Source: Catenulispora sp. MAP5-51 (GTDB lineage Bacteria; Actinomycetota; Actinomycetes; Streptomycetales; Catenulisporaceae). Taken from it: a DNA stretch of 64,000 bases. The notes under the pieces were generated by a model that saw nothing but the letters and a program-made list of their open reading frames with translations, did no database searches and had not been told where the DNA came from. The DNA is taken from NCBI RefSeq assembly GCF_041261205.1, contig NZ_JBGCCH010000023.1, positions 1-64,000 on the forward strand, given 5' to 3'. Below, one piece after another: positions 42,812 through 52,283 of the stretch (positions are counted from its first letter, which is position 1; each line of letters starts with the position of its first letter). A program made the translations under genes and the position numbers.

Positions 42812-45160
42812 ATGGCTGACCAGCCAGGCGCCGAGTTGATTCTCGATACCGACGGCGACCGCCGGGTGCTGAGCCCGAGTCGCGAGTACGAGATCGGCCG
42901 GGATCCACTCGGGGACGTCGTACTGGGCGATCCCCGGGTCTCCTGGCACCACGCCGTCATCCACGTCCGCGAAGGCCACTGGAGCGTGGACGACGTGGGC
43001 AGCACCAACGGCACGTTCGACGCCGTCGGCCACCGGGTGCGGCATCTGGACGTCGGCCCCGGCGCCAAGATCCGCTTCGGCAACCCGACCGACGGGCCGG
43101 TGGCCGCCCTGATCGCCCCGGAGCCGCCGAAGCCCCCGGCCCCGGCGGTCCGCAAGCGGGTCGAGCGGCCCTCCGCGCTCACCGCCATCACCGGCTCCTA
43201 CCGCCGGCCGACCACGGTGCGGCGGCTGCCGGAGCGCACCATCCGCATCGGCCGCGCGCTGGAGAACGACCTGGTCGTCGACGACCTGAGCGTCTCGCGG
43301 TCGCACGCCGAACTGCGCGCCCGCCCCGACGGCCGCTACGAGATCGTCGACCTGGACAGCCACAACGGCACGTTCCTCAACGGCCAGCCGGTGCTCAGCG
43401 CGGTGGTCCAGCCCGGCGACCTGGTCGGCATCGGGCACTCGGTCTTCTGCCTGGTGGGCGACGAGCTCCAGGAGTTCGTCGACACCGGCGTCATCGCGCT
43501 GCAGGTCGAAGGGCTCTCGGTGCAGGTCGGCGCCCCGGCCCGGCTGCTGCTGGACGCCGTCTCCTTCCCGGTCGCCGAGAAGTCCCTGCTGGCCGTGGTC
43601 GGGCCCAGCGGCGCCGGCAAGTCGACCCTGCTCAACGCCCTGACCGGGATGCGGCCCGCCGACCGGGGCAGCGTCCGCTACGACGGCCGCGACCTGTACC
43701 GGGACTACGCCGAGCTGCGCCAGCGCATCGGCCTGGTCCCGCAGGACGACATCCTGCACACCCAGCTGACCGTCCGCCGCGCCCTGTCCTACGCCGCCGA
43801 GCTGCGCTTCCCCGGCGACACCGAGCAGTCCGAGCGGGCCGACCGGGTCCAGGAGGTCATCAGCGAGCTCGGCCTGGACCAGCGCGCCGACCAGGTCATC
43901 TCCAGCCTGTCCGGGGGCCAGCGCAAGCGGGTGAGCGTCGCCCTGGAGCTGCTGACCAAACCCTCGCTGCTCTTCCTGGACGAGCCGACCTCGGGCCTGG
44001 ACCCCGGTATGGACCGCTCCGTCATGCACCTGCTGCGCCGCCTCGCCGACGACGGGCGCACCGTGATCGTGGTGACCCACAGCGTCCTCAACCTCGACGT
44101 CTGCGACCGCCTGCTGGTGCTCGCCCCGGGCGGGCACATCGCGTACTTCGGGCCGCCGGACAAGGCGCTGGCGTTCTTCGGCTACGAACAGTGGCCGGAG
44201 GCGTTCGAGGCGTTCGAGACCGAGCAGGACCGCGACTGGGCCGGCCGCTACCAGGAGTCCGATCCCTACCGGCAGTACGTCGCCGGCACCATGGAGCGCG
44301 TGCCGGCGCAGGCCGCGGCCGAGATCAAGTACCCGGAGCCGCCCAAGGCCCAGAGCTGGCTCGGCCAGCTGAGCACCCTGGTACGGCGGTATGTCGCCGC
44401 GCTGTCCGCGGACCGCACCTTCCTGGCGGTCATGATCATCCTGCCGTTCGTGATGGGCGCCATGGCCCGCGCGCTGGCCGGCAGCCGGCTGGACGACACG
44501 ACGGCGCTGAACGCGCTGCTCATCCTGTGCGTCGGCGGCCTTTTGATCGGCGCGGCGAACTCCGTGCGCGAACTCGTCAAGGAACGGGCCGTCTACCGCC
44601 GCGAGCGAGCCGTGGGCCTGTCCCGGTCCGCCTATCTGTGGTCGAAGATCATCGTGCTCGGTTCCATCACCGTCGCGCAGGCCGTGGTGATGACGGTGAT
44701 CGGCCTGGCCGGCGTGCGGATCAGGGCGCACGGCGGCGGAGTGCTGATGCCGGCGCCGATCGAGATCATTTTGGCCGTGGCGATGCTCTCCTTCACCGCG
44801 ATGATGCTCGGGCTCGTGGTCTCCGCCCTGGTGCGCAAGGAGGAGGTGACGATGCCGCTGCTGGTGCTGCTGGCGATCGTCCAGGTCGTCTTCTGCGGCG
44901 CCCTGCTGCGGCTGCACGGCGTCCCGGTCCTGGAGCAGCTGTCCTGGATCGTCCCCTCGCGCTGGGCGCTGGCCGCCATGGCCTCCACGATCGACCTGCG
45001 GCAGGTCGTCCAGGGCAACGTGGCCACCGACCCGTTGTTCGCGCACAAGGCGGGCACCTGGCTGCTGGACATGGGCGCGATGGTGCTGATGTCGCTGATC
45101 CTGGGCTTGATCGTGGCCCGGCTCCTGCGCCGCCACGAGCCGACGATCATGCGCGGCTGA
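42812..45160 (+). CDS. FHA-FHA ABC transporter (ATPase-permease fusion, Rv1747-like)
   Basis: The 782-residue protein has two FHA phosphothreonine-binding domains (about 25-90 and 145-210; SxxH core as VSWHH and SRSHAEL, with SVDDVGSTNGTF and VDLDSHNGTFLNG), an ABC ATPase (Walker A GPSGAGKS 264-271, signature LSGGQ 366-370, Walker B LLFLDE 386-391) and an ABC2-type permease of six helices (about 530-775). This is the Rv1747 architecture, in which phosphothreonine from a Ser/Thr kinase controls transport. A Ser/Thr kinase gene follows two genes downstream, which fits. Confidence 0.93.
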   Translation: MADQPGAELILDTDGDRRVLSPSREYEIGRDPLGDVVLGDPRVSWHHAVIHVREGHWSVDDVGSTNGTFDAVGHRVRHLDVGPGAKIRFGNPTDGPVAALIAPEPPKPPAPAVRKRVERPSALTAITGSYRRPTTVRRLPERTIRIGRALENDLVVDDLSVSRSHAELRARPDGRYEIVDLDSHNGTFLNGQPVLSAVVQPGDLVGIGHSVFCLVGDELQEFVDTGVIALQVEGLSVQVGAPARLLLDAVSFPVAEKSLLAVVGPSGAGKSTLLNALTGMRPADRGSVRYDGRDLYRDYAELRQRIGLVPQDDILHTQLTVRRALSYAAELRFPGDTEQSERADRVQEVISELGLDQRADQVISSLSGGQRKRVSVALELLTKPSLLFLDEPTSGLDPGMDRSVMHLLRRLADDGRTVIVVTHSVLNLDVCDRLLVLAPGGHIAYFGPPDKALAFFGYEQWPEAFEAFETEQDRDWAGRYQESDPYRQYVAGTMERVPAQAAAEIKYPEPPKAQSWLGQLSTLVRRYVAALSADRTFLAVMIILPFVMGAMARALAGSRLDDTTALNALLILCVGGLLIGAANSVRELVKERAVYRRERAVGLSRSAYLWSKIIVLGSITVAQAVVMTVIGLAGVRIRAHGGGVLMPAPIEIILAVAMLSFTAMMLGLVVSALVRKEEVTMPLLVLLAIVQVVFCGALLRLHGVPVLEQLSWIVPSRWALAAMASTIDLRQVVQGNVATDPLFAHKAGTWLLDMGAMVLMSLILGLIVARLLRRHEPTIMRG

Positions 45161-45200
45161 GCGTCCGCCGCCCCTGCCAGGCCCGATGGAGGCCCACGCC

Positions 45201-45839
45201 ATGGACGACACCGGCTTCCGGCCGACCCACGTGACGCCGCTGGACGGGATGCCGACCTGGGCCGCTCCGGACACCTCGCAGCCCTCGGCGTGGCTGGATC
45301 CGCTCCTGCCGGTCCAGATCACCGACGCCCGGGGCGACTGGGCGCGGGTCCTGTGCGCCAACGGCTGGGCCGCCTGGGTCGACGGCCGGCTCCTGGTCGC
45401 GCTGCCGGGCCCCCCGCCGGGCACCGGGCACCCGCCGGCGTTCACGACGGATCCCAGGCCGCTGCTGGCCGAGCTGGAGCGTGCGCTGTCCACATATCGG
45501 CAGCTGGTCGAGCGCCTGGCCGCGGGCGAGATCGACCTGCAGACCTTCCGGGACCGCAGCGCCGGGCTGCGGCTGGGCGTCGTCGTCGACGGGGAGTCGG
45601 CCTGGCTGCTCGATCTGGAGCACGACCGGTGGTGGTACTGCCATGACACACAGGTGCAGACGTTCGCCACGGTGGAGGCGCCGCCGGACAGTGCCGTCGA
45701 CCGGGCCATAGACAGGGCCGCGCCCGATGCCGAAGTCGCAGGTGCTCAAGTCGCCGGTGCCCAAGTCGCCGATGCCTCAGCCGCCGAGCCCGACCGCGAC
45801 GACGCGGCGCGCCCCGCGCGAGCCGGTGAGCCCCGATGA
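45201..45839 (+). CDS. SH3-like domain protein, Thr/Ala-rich tail
   Basis: The 212-residue protein opens MDDTGFRPTHVTPLDGMPTW and resembles bacterial SH3 modules over about 10-65 (ITDARGDWARVLCANGWAAWVDGRLLVA), with a second small WWYCHDTQ part and an Ala/Val-rich repeat tail (VAGAQVAGAQVADAS). GGAGG before ATG 45201 favours it over ATG 45186. Bacterial SH3 domains bind peptides or cell wall. Its stop overlaps the kinase start as ATGA, so it likely works with the kinase. Confidence 0.7.
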   Translation: MDDTGFRPTHVTPLDGMPTWAAPDTSQPSAWLDPLLPVQITDARGDWARVLCANGWAAWVDGRLLVALPGPPPGTGHPPAFTTDPRPLLAELERALSTYRQLVERLAAGEIDLQTFRDRSAGLRLGVVVDGESAWLLDLEHDRWWYCHDTQVQTFATVEAPPDSAVDRAIDRAAPDAEVAGAQVAGAQVADASAAEPDRDDAARPARAGEPR

Positions 45840-46831
45840 CGGAGGAACCCGCGCGATCGCTCGTGCCGTCCGGCCTGAGCGGGCAGCAGATCGCCGGATT
45901 CCGGCTGGAGCACGAGATCGGGCACGGCGGCATGGCGGTCGTCTACCGGGCCCAGGACCTGGCCCTGGGGCGGACCGTGGCGGTCAAACTGCTCGCGCCG
46001 GAACTCGCCCGCAACAAGTCCTTCCGCCTCCGCTTCGCCTCCGAGTCCCGGGCCGCGGCGGCGATCGACCACCCGCACATCATCCCGGTCTTCGCCGCCG
46101 GGGAGAGCGACGGCGTCCTGTACATCGCGATGCGCTACGTCGAGGGCCGCGATCTGCGCACGCTCCTCGACCGGAACGGCACCCTGCCGGTCCCCCAGGC
46201 CCTGCGCATCGCCACGCAGATCGCCTCCGCGCTGGACGCCGCGCACGCGCACGGCCTGGTCCACCGGGACGTGAAGCCGGGCAACGTCCTGGTCGCCGAG
46301 GGCACCGACAGCGAGCATCCCGAGCACGTGTACCTGACCGACTTCGGGCTGACGAAGAAGTCCTCGTCGCTGACCGGATTCACCGCCGTCGGGCAGTTCG
46401 TCGGCACCGTCGACTACGTGGCGCCCGAGCAGATCTCCGGCAAGCCGGTCGACGGCCGCGGCGACCTGTACAGCCTGGGCTGCCTGGTGTTCGAGCTGCT
46501 GACCGGGTCGGCCCCGTACCAGCGCGACGACGACCTGGCGCTGCTGTGGGCGCATCTGCACGCCCCGCCGCCGGAACTCAGCCGGGCCCGGCCGGGGCTT
46601 CCGCCGGCGCTGGACGCGGTGCTCGCCAAGGCACTCGCCAAGGATCCCGACGAGCGGTACGCCACGTGTATGGGGTTCGCCACGGCCCTGCGCGGGGCGA
46701 GCGCGGCGGGGGTGCGGCATCCGCTGACGCAGGTGGCGGGAGCGGAGGCGCTGGCGGTGCCGCCGTTGCCGCCGGCGCCGCCCTCGTGGGCGATGCCCGT
46801 CTTCACCACCTCCGTCCGGAGTACGCCGTGA
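45836..46831 (+). CDS. Serine/threonine protein kinase
   Basis: A 331-residue Hanks-type kinase with the glycine loop IGHGGMAVVY (28-37), catalytic Lys51, HRDVKPGN (143-150), DFG (169-171) and the APEQ motif. The C-terminal 60 residues are Ala/Pro rich; no transmembrane helix or PASTA domain is present, so it is soluble. It is coupled to the SH3-like gene (ATGA) and follows the FHA-ABC gene, whose FHA domains are obvious candidate targets, as in Rv1747/PknF-type pairs. Confidence 0.93.
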   Translation: MTEEPARSLVPSGLSGQQIAGFRLEHEIGHGGMAVVYRAQDLALGRTVAVKLLAPELARNKSFRLRFASESRAAAAIDHPHIIPVFAAGESDGVLYIAMRYVEGRDLRTLLDRNGTLPVPQALRIATQIASALDAAHAHGLVHRDVKPGNVLVAEGTDSEHPEHVYLTDFGLTKKSSSLTGFTAVGQFVGTVDYVAPEQISGKPVDGRGDLYSLGCLVFELLTGSAPYQRDDDLALLWAHLHAPPPELSRARPGLPPALDAVLAKALAKDPDERYATCMGFATALRGASAAGVRHPLTQVAGAEALAVPPLPPAPPSWAMPVFTTSVRSTP

Positions 46832-47005
46832 ATCTGCGCCGGCCGTCTCTGGTGTCGCCCTGACCTGGGGGAACACCTTCTCTCCGGCCCGGCTTGGCTC
46901 GCATGTGCAGTTGCGGCCGCCTGAATCGCCCCGTTGAGAATGGCTCTGTCGCATCCGCCGGCGTCGGCGCCGGTCCAGCACGGTCGAGACAGGTGGGACA
47001 AGCCG

Positions 47006-48514
47006 TTGAGCACCACGCCGCCGCCCTCCTCCGGTGAGGAGAACGAGCCCCCGCCGCACCCGCCCACTGAGGCTTCGCAGTACCCGCCCACGGAAGTCTC
47101 GTCGCAGCCGCCGGGCTCCCAGCGACCCGCTTCGCAGCCACCGGCCTCGCAACCGCCGGCTTCCCAGCCGCCGTCCCAGCCCCCGGCCTCCGGGCCGCAG
47201 CCTTCCGGGCCGCCGCCGACCGGAGGACCCGGTCCGTCCGGGCCGCCGTCCGGCCCGCTGTCCGGGGCCCCGTCCGGCGCCGCCGCCTCGGGGTCGGGGG
47301 CGTCCGTGCCGCCGCCCCCGGGGCCGCCCTCCGAGCCGCCCGGGCGATCGGGGTCCGGCTCCGGCGGCACGCCGTGGTGGCGCCGTCCCATCACCCTCGG
47401 CGCCGGCGTGCTGATCGTGGGCCTGGCCGCCGCGCTGGCCGTGACGCTGTCCAGCGGGCCGGCGGCGGCCAAGCAGGTGCTCCTGCAGCCCGCCGGGTCG
47501 GCCGGCCCGAACGCCTTCACGGCCTCGCCGACCAAGGCGCCGCCGCCGTCGGCCGCGAGCAGCAGCCCGTCGGCCACCACGACCGCGACGGCCACCAGCA
47601 CCAACGGCACCAAGACCGTGTCCGGATCCGCCGAGGGCCTGTACGGCGGGACCGAGAACCAGTCCAGCTGCGACGTGAACCAGCTCAGCGACTTCCTGGT
47701 GGCCAACCCGGACAAGGGCCGGGCCTGGGCCGGGGTCGAGGGCATCGCGCAGTCGGACATCCCGGCCTACCTGCACTCCCTGACGCCGGTGGTCCTGCGC
47801 GCCGACACCCGGGTGACCAACCACGGGTTCAGCAACGGCCAGGCCACGACCTTCCAGTCGGTCCTGCAGGCCGGCACCGCGGTGCTCGTCGACAACCACG
47901 GGGTGCCGCGGGCGCGCTGCTCGTGCGGCAACCCGCTGCTGCCGCCGGCCGTGCAGTCCTCCGAGGCGTTCACCGGCAGCCAGTGGTCGACCTTCCACGC
48001 GCAGAACGTCGTGGTCGTCCAGCCGGCGCCGGTGGTGATCACCGTCATCGTGCTCTACGACCCGCAGACCGGCCAGTACTTCGGCCGCCCGGCCGGCAGC
48101 CAGGGGCCCGGGGACCACACCGTGCCGCCGCCGACGAACGCCACGTCGCCTTCCACGTCGCCGTCCACGTCGCCGAGCTCGCCGTGTCCTACGGGGACCG
48201 GGAGCGGTTCGCCGAGCTCGCCGAGTTCGCCGAGCTCGCCGGGTTCGCCGAGTTCGCCGAGTTCGCCGTGCTCGTCGACGCCGACGTCCACGTCGAGTTC
48301 GCCGTCCGGGTCGTCGACCAGCTCGACGTCCTCGAGTCCGGCCACGTCGTCGACGACGGGGACCGAGACGGGTAGTGGGACCGGGACCGGCACTGGCACG
48401 GGCACCTCGTCGGGGACGTCGAGTCCGGCGTCGGGGTCGACAACGACGTCGGCCCCGACCGGCGGGAACACCTCCTCGCCGGCACCGGCGGGGACGTCGA
48501 CGGCGAAGCCGTGA
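47006..48514 (+). CDS. DUF6777 protein with Pro-rich cytoplasmic N-terminus and Ser-rich tail
   Basis: A Pro/Ser-rich N-terminus (about 1-125; PPASQPPASQPPS repeats) precedes one transmembrane helix (about 132-153; PITLGAGVLIVGLAAALAVTLS) and a DUF6777 domain (about 165-370; YGGTENQSSCDVNQLSDFL, LTPVVLRADTRVTNHGF, SVLQAGTAVLVDNHGVPRARC). The extracellular tail (about 380-502) is Ser/Thr/Pro and SPSSP repeats. DUF6777 is an unassigned actinobacterial extracellular domain often seen near kinase genes. The start is uncertain; TTG 47006 has a plausible gg(t)ggg site, with ATG 46940 and TTG 46934 upstream as alternatives. Confidence 0.75.
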   Translation: MSTTPPPSSGEENEPPPHPPTEASQYPPTEVSSQPPGSQRPASQPPASQPPASQPPSQPPASGPQPSGPPPTGGPGPSGPPSGPLSGAPSGAAASGSGASVPPPPGPPSEPPGRSGSGSGGTPWWRRPITLGAGVLIVGLAAALAVTLSSGPAAAKQVLLQPAGSAGPNAFTASPTKAPPPSAASSSPSATTTATATSTNGTKTVSGSAEGLYGGTENQSSCDVNQLSDFLVANPDKGRAWAGVEGIAQSDIPAYLHSLTPVVLRADTRVTNHGFSNGQATTFQSVLQAGTAVLVDNHGVPRARCSCGNPLLPPAVQSSEAFTGSQWSTFHAQNVVVVQPAPVVITVIVLYDPQTGQYFGRPAGSQGPGDHTVPPPTNATSPSTSPSTSPSSPCPTGTGSGSPSSPSSPSSPGSPSSPSSPCSSTPTSTSSSPSGSSTSSTSSSPATSSTTGTETGSGTGTGTGTGTSSGTSSPASGSTTTSAPTGGNTSSPAPAGTSTAKP

Positions 48515-48681
48515 GGTGAGCGCGTAGCTGCCGCGACCGGGCCGAACGGCCTAGTGCGGAAACGACCTTCGCCCCTGGCCCGCCGCGTCCAGGCCGCCGT
48601 ACCGTTGTGTGCAGGAGGCGTCATCGGACAAAAGGCAGCAGCCGCACCTTGCCTGCCTCTGCAAGCCGGAAGGCCGGCGTC

Positions 48682-49038
48682 ATGAACGGATTCCCCGAAC
48701 CGGTTCCGAGACCCGGGCCGGAACCGCGGCCCCAGAAGCCGCCCGCGGACGGCCAGCAGCGCCATCGCGCGCAGCACGCCGCGAAACCGACCTGGAACCT
48801 GCACCTGGAGTCGGTCGGCAGCAACGTGGCCAGCCGGTTCCTGACCGAGTCGCCCTCGGTGGTGGTCCTGGCGGTGGAGGACCTGTGCTGGCAGGCGGCC
48901 ACCGAGGACTGGAAGCACCGGCGCCCGCACTGGTGGCGGCGGAGGGCGCTCGCGGCGTGGCATGCGGAAGGCGCCCGGCTTGACGCCAAGGCGGCGCGGT
49001 TGCGGGCGTTGGCGGACGACGTTTTCCAGGAGCTTTGA
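48682..49038 (+). CDS. Hypothetical 118-residue protein
   Basis: Begins MNGFPEPVPRPGPEPRPQKP and continues with a Trp/Arg-rich soluble part (WNLHLESVGSNVASRFLTE, VEDLCWQAATEDWKHRRPHW) and an Ala/Arg helical end (LDAKAARLRALADDVFQEL). Ggaagg about 8 bases upstream supports ATG 48682. Family not recognised. It may belong with the DUF6777 unit, but a 168-bp gap separates them. Confidence 0.55.
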   Translation: MNGFPEPVPRPGPEPRPQKPPADGQQRHRAQHAAKPTWNLHLESVGSNVASRFLTESPSVVVLAVEDLCWQAATEDWKHRRPHWWRRRALAAWHAEGARLDAKAARLRALADDVFQEL

Positions 49039-49202
49039 GGCGAACCCCCACCACCCCCACGCCGACTGCCCGACTCCCCCGTTCGGCCGTCGCCCAGCTT
49101 CATCCCGCACTACCGGGGCATAGGTGCACTGCTCGGGCGAACACCCAAGAACGCCACAGAAAGCCCCAGCACACCGAGCCTGGCAGATAGGGAGAAGCAG
49201 CG

Positions 49203-49490
49203 ATGTTCCAGCTCTTGTGGATCCTGATCGTGGGCCTCATCCTGGGCGCCCTCGCCCGCCTCATCCTCTCGGGCAAGCAGAACATCCCCATCTGGCTGAC
49301 CATGCTCGCCGGCGTCGGAGGCGCCTGGCTCGGCAACGCCGTCTCGGGCTGGATCGGCGTCCGCCACACCGGGGGCGTGGACTGGATCCGGCACGCGCTG
49401 CAGCTGGGCTTCGCGGTGGCGCTGGTCGCCCTGGCCAGCTCGCTGTGGGCGGGACGGAACGCGGCGAAGCGTGAGGACGCGCGGCGCTGA
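49203..49490 (+). CDS. GlsB/YeaQ/YmgE-type stress membrane protein
   Basis: The 95-residue protein has three hydrophobic segments with the family opening LWILIVGLILGALARLILSG and a Gly-rich second helix. These transglycosylase-associated-like small membrane proteins are induced by envelope stress. A gggagaag site precedes ATG 49203. Monocistronic, and end of the plus-strand block before the LuxR genes. Confidence 0.75.
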   Translation: MFQLLWILIVGLILGALARLILSGKQNIPIWLTMLAGVGGAWLGNAVSGWIGVRHTGGVDWIRHALQLGFAVALVALASSLWAGRNAAKREDARR

Positions 49491-49647
49491 ACGCGGCGTG
49501 GGACGCACCAGTTTCTATAGGGGCTGGCGGGGCTGGTCTTCATGCGTGGTTCGCATGTGTCACACGGTGGTCGGCCAGCTGCTCTTCCGGCCTCAAGCGC
49601 TGCCCGAACCTCTGCCTCCTGAGGCAGGAGCCCACTGCCCGGCTTTC

Positions 49648-52131
49648 CTACCGTGGATCACGCAGGCGATTCGGCGCCGGGAGGAGCGGCGGCGGCGGGC
49701 CCGGACCGTCGGCGAGGCTTCCGATCTCGCCGCGTAGTTGGTGGCGTGAGGTGATGCCGAGCTTGGCGAAGGTCTTGCCGAGGTGGTACTCGACTGTCTT
49801 CGCGCTCACGAACAGGGTGCGCGCGATCTGCTGGTTGGTCATGCCGTCGGCGGCGAGGCAGGCGATGCGGTGCTCCTGCGGGGTCAGCGCCGCGGGTACC
49901 GGGACCGACGTCCGCGTGCCCTGATCCCCGGTGCGGGTTCGGGCGCCGGTTTCGTCGCCGTCACCGCCGTCACCGCCGCCGCGGCCGCCGTTGCCGCCGG
50001 CGACGCCCGGGAGCTGGACGCCGATCGCCGTCAGCTGTCGGCGGCATCGGTCGGCGAACGGCCAGGCGCCGATGTCGGCGTAGCGGCTCTGCGCCGATAT
50101 CAGCCATCTGATGGCCGCGTTGCGGCGTCGGACGGCCAGCAGGAGTCTGCCGTGGTCGTGTTCGAGCCGGGCCAGGGTGAAGGGCGATACCGCGCCGGCC
50201 GGCCGCTCGATGGCGCGGACCAGCAGCTCGGCCGCCGTCGTCCGGTCACCCTCGGCTGCCGCTAGGCGGGCGCCGAGCCGGACGGCCACCGCCGATTCGG
50301 GCAGGGACGGCGGCAAGGCGGCGCGCAGCGCGTCCAGGGCGGAGCGTGCCGCGTCCAGGCGGCCGGTGTCGATCAGTGCCTCGGTGTGCAGTGGACGCCA
50401 CCACAGTTGGTAGAGCGCGAAGAGGTCGGGTTCGGCGGCCAGGGGCGCGAGGGCCGTGAGCATGGCGCCCGGCTTGTCGCGCGCCTGGGCCAGCATCGCG
50501 GCGGCCAGGGCCGGGAACACCGCGTAGTGCGGGGGCCCCGGTGCCCACTGCGTCATGGTGACGAAGTCCAGCCATTCGGAGGCCGTCGTCCACTCCCCTT
50601 TCAGGGCGCTGATACCGGCGGCCAGCGCGGCCGCGGGGATGGCGGAGCGCCGGTCGCCGCGTTCCTCGGCCGCCTGGATGCCCTCCTCGGCCGCGTAGCG
50701 GGCCGCGCGCCAATCGCCGAGTTGGAACGAGGCGTAGCCGAGGTCGGCGTACACCACGGGCAGGACCGGCTCGACCGGGCCGTCGTGGGAGCGCAGGACC
50801 CGCTGGAGTTCGACGACCGCTTCGGCGGGACGGCCGCTCAGTCCCAGCCAGGCGCCGCGGGCCCAGCACAGGATCCCGTGGCCGCGGTGGTCCGCGGGAC
50901 GGCCGCCGGAATCGGAAACCGGATCGGACACTGGATCGGGTGCCGGATCGAGTGCCGCAGCATCAGGTGCCGGATCGAGTGCCGCAGCATCGGGTGCCGC
51001 AAAGGGCACCACATCGGATGCCGAATCGGGCACGGCATCAGGGGCCGCATCAGGACGCTCCGGGACCGAGCCGTCGAGTCCGGGAACGTACTCGCACCCC
51101 GGCGCGAGTGCCTCCAGGCGGCGCAGCGCGGCGTCGGCCGATCCGCGCATCCGGCCGTACGCGTCCGCCGCGAAGTACACCGACCACTCCCCGCACGGCG
51201 CCGGGATCCCGGGTACCGCCAGCACCGCCAGCGCGACGCGTTCCTCGCCCGCGAGATCTCCGGTCTGCGCGGCCAGCGCGGCCGTGGCGAGGTGGACGGC
51301 GGCGCGTACGCCGGCCGGACGGTCGTGCGCCAGCAGCCCGGCTTGGCCCAGGAGTAATCGCGCGGTTCCGTACCTGCCCTCGCTTGCCGCGCGTCGGCCG
51401 AGGAACAGGTTGCGTTCGACGCTGGGTTCCAGGGGGGTGAGCCGTTCGCTGAGGGCCTGCGCCCATTCGGCTTCGAGGTGCTCGCCGCCCCACCAGGCCG
51501 CGGTGAGCAGTCTGCGTTCGCGCTCCCGGCGGTTCACCGAGAGGTCCGCGGACCACAGCAGCAGGGTGCCGGCGCGTTCGGAGTCGCCGGCGGCGCGGCA
51601 GCAGGTGGCCTCGTCCTCCAGCCGGCCGGCCAGGGCCGGATCGGGGCGGCGGCCGCCCAGGAGCAGGTGACGGTAGCCGTTGATGCCGCCGACCTGGTCG
51701 GAGACCGCGCGGTGGATCTCGCGCCGCAGTTCGGTGGGCAGGTTCCAGTAGACGACGTCGCGCAGGGCCTGGGGTTCGATGCGGACGCTTTCGGCGGGGC
51801 CGTGGGGGAGCCCTGATACGAAGCCGGCCTCGATCAGGTCGTTGAGCGCGGCGGCCGGGTCGGAGACGTCCGCGACGGCGGCCAGGATCGGCAGCGGGGC
51901 CTCCCGGTCCAGCACGGCCATCGCGGCCAGCAGGCGCCGGCTGGGGGCGGGCAGTTCGGCGACCGTGCGCACGATCGCCTGGCGCAGCGCCTCGGCGCGC
52001 AGGCGGCCGAGCGCGTCCTGCTCGCCGTCGGCTCGCGCCGCGGCCTGTCCCGTCGGCGGCGTCTCGTCCGGGCCGGCCGCCGGGGCCGGCCTTTCGAACA
52101 CCTGCCACGGCGACGCCCATGCGATCGACAT
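49648..52131 (-). CDS. Large LuxR-family regulator lacking the ATPase domain
   Basis: The 827-residue protein has a C-terminal LuxR HTH (about 757-812; LTPQEHRIACLAADGMTNQQ, FVSAKTVEYHLGKTFAKLGI) and a long helical TPR-like region (about 160-740) as in LAL/MalT regulators. The N-terminus begins in the winged-helix part that follows the NB-ARC ATPase in full-length LALs (LRAEALRQAIVRTVAELP, EAGFVSGLPHGP); no P-loop exists. Residues about 360-420 are an Ala/Pro/Asp repeat insert (PDAAALDPAP twice). GGAGAGAG precedes ATG 52131. It follows the smaller LuxR gene by 152 bp on the same strand. Confidence 0.8.
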   Translation of the reverse strand: MSIAWASPWQVFERPAPAAGPDETPPTGQAAARADGEQDALGRLRAEALRQAIVRTVAELPAPSRRLLAAMAVLDREAPLPILAAVADVSDPAAALNDLIEAGFVSGLPHGPAESVRIEPQALRDVVYWNLPTELRREIHRAVSDQVGGINGYRHLLLGGRRPDPALAGRLEDEATCCRAAGDSERAGTLLLWSADLSVNRRERERRLLTAAWWGGEHLEAEWAQALSERLTPLEPSVERNLFLGRRAASEGRYGTARLLLGQAGLLAHDRPAGVRAAVHLATAALAAQTGDLAGEERVALAVLAVPGIPAPCGEWSVYFAADAYGRMRGSADAALRRLEALAPGCEYVPGLDGSVPERPDAAPDAVPDSASDVVPFAAPDAAALDPAPDAAALDPAPDPVSDPVSDSGGRPADHRGHGILCWARGAWLGLSGRPAEAVVELQRVLRSHDGPVEPVLPVVYADLGYASFQLGDWRAARYAAEEGIQAAEERGDRRSAIPAAALAAGISALKGEWTTASEWLDFVTMTQWAPGPPHYAVFPALAAAMLAQARDKPGAMLTALAPLAAEPDLFALYQLWWRPLHTEALIDTGRLDAARSALDALRAALPPSLPESAVAVRLGARLAAAEGDRTTAAELLVRAIERPAGAVSPFTLARLEHDHGRLLLAVRRRNAAIRWLISAQSRYADIGAWPFADRCRRQLTAIGVQLPGVAGGNGGRGGGDGGDGDETGARTRTGDQGTRTSVPVPAALTPQEHRIACLAADGMTNQQIARTLFVSAKTVEYHLGKTFAKLGITSRHQLRGEIGSLADGPGPPPPLLPAPNRLRDPR

Positions 52132-52283
52132 GGTTTCCCGCTCTCTCCGGTGCCTGGGCGCGACGTGTGTCCGCTCTTCAGGCCGGCGACCAAGACCTAT
52201 CGCGGAGACGGTGTGCGCGGAATGCCTACACGACAGCTCAAATAAGAACCCTGTCAGGACTTTCGCGGAGCCCCGGCCGAGCT

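Noticed and set aside
42581-45709. A 1042-codon antisense frame over the FHA-ABC gene
   Set aside because: Opposite a gene with intact FHA and ABC motifs; its product has no motifs and atypical composition.
49471-49737. Short plus-strand frame between the GlsB-like gene and the LuxR gene
   Set aside because: No ribosome site; composition is Arg/Gly rich; overlaps the 3' end of the LuxR gene.
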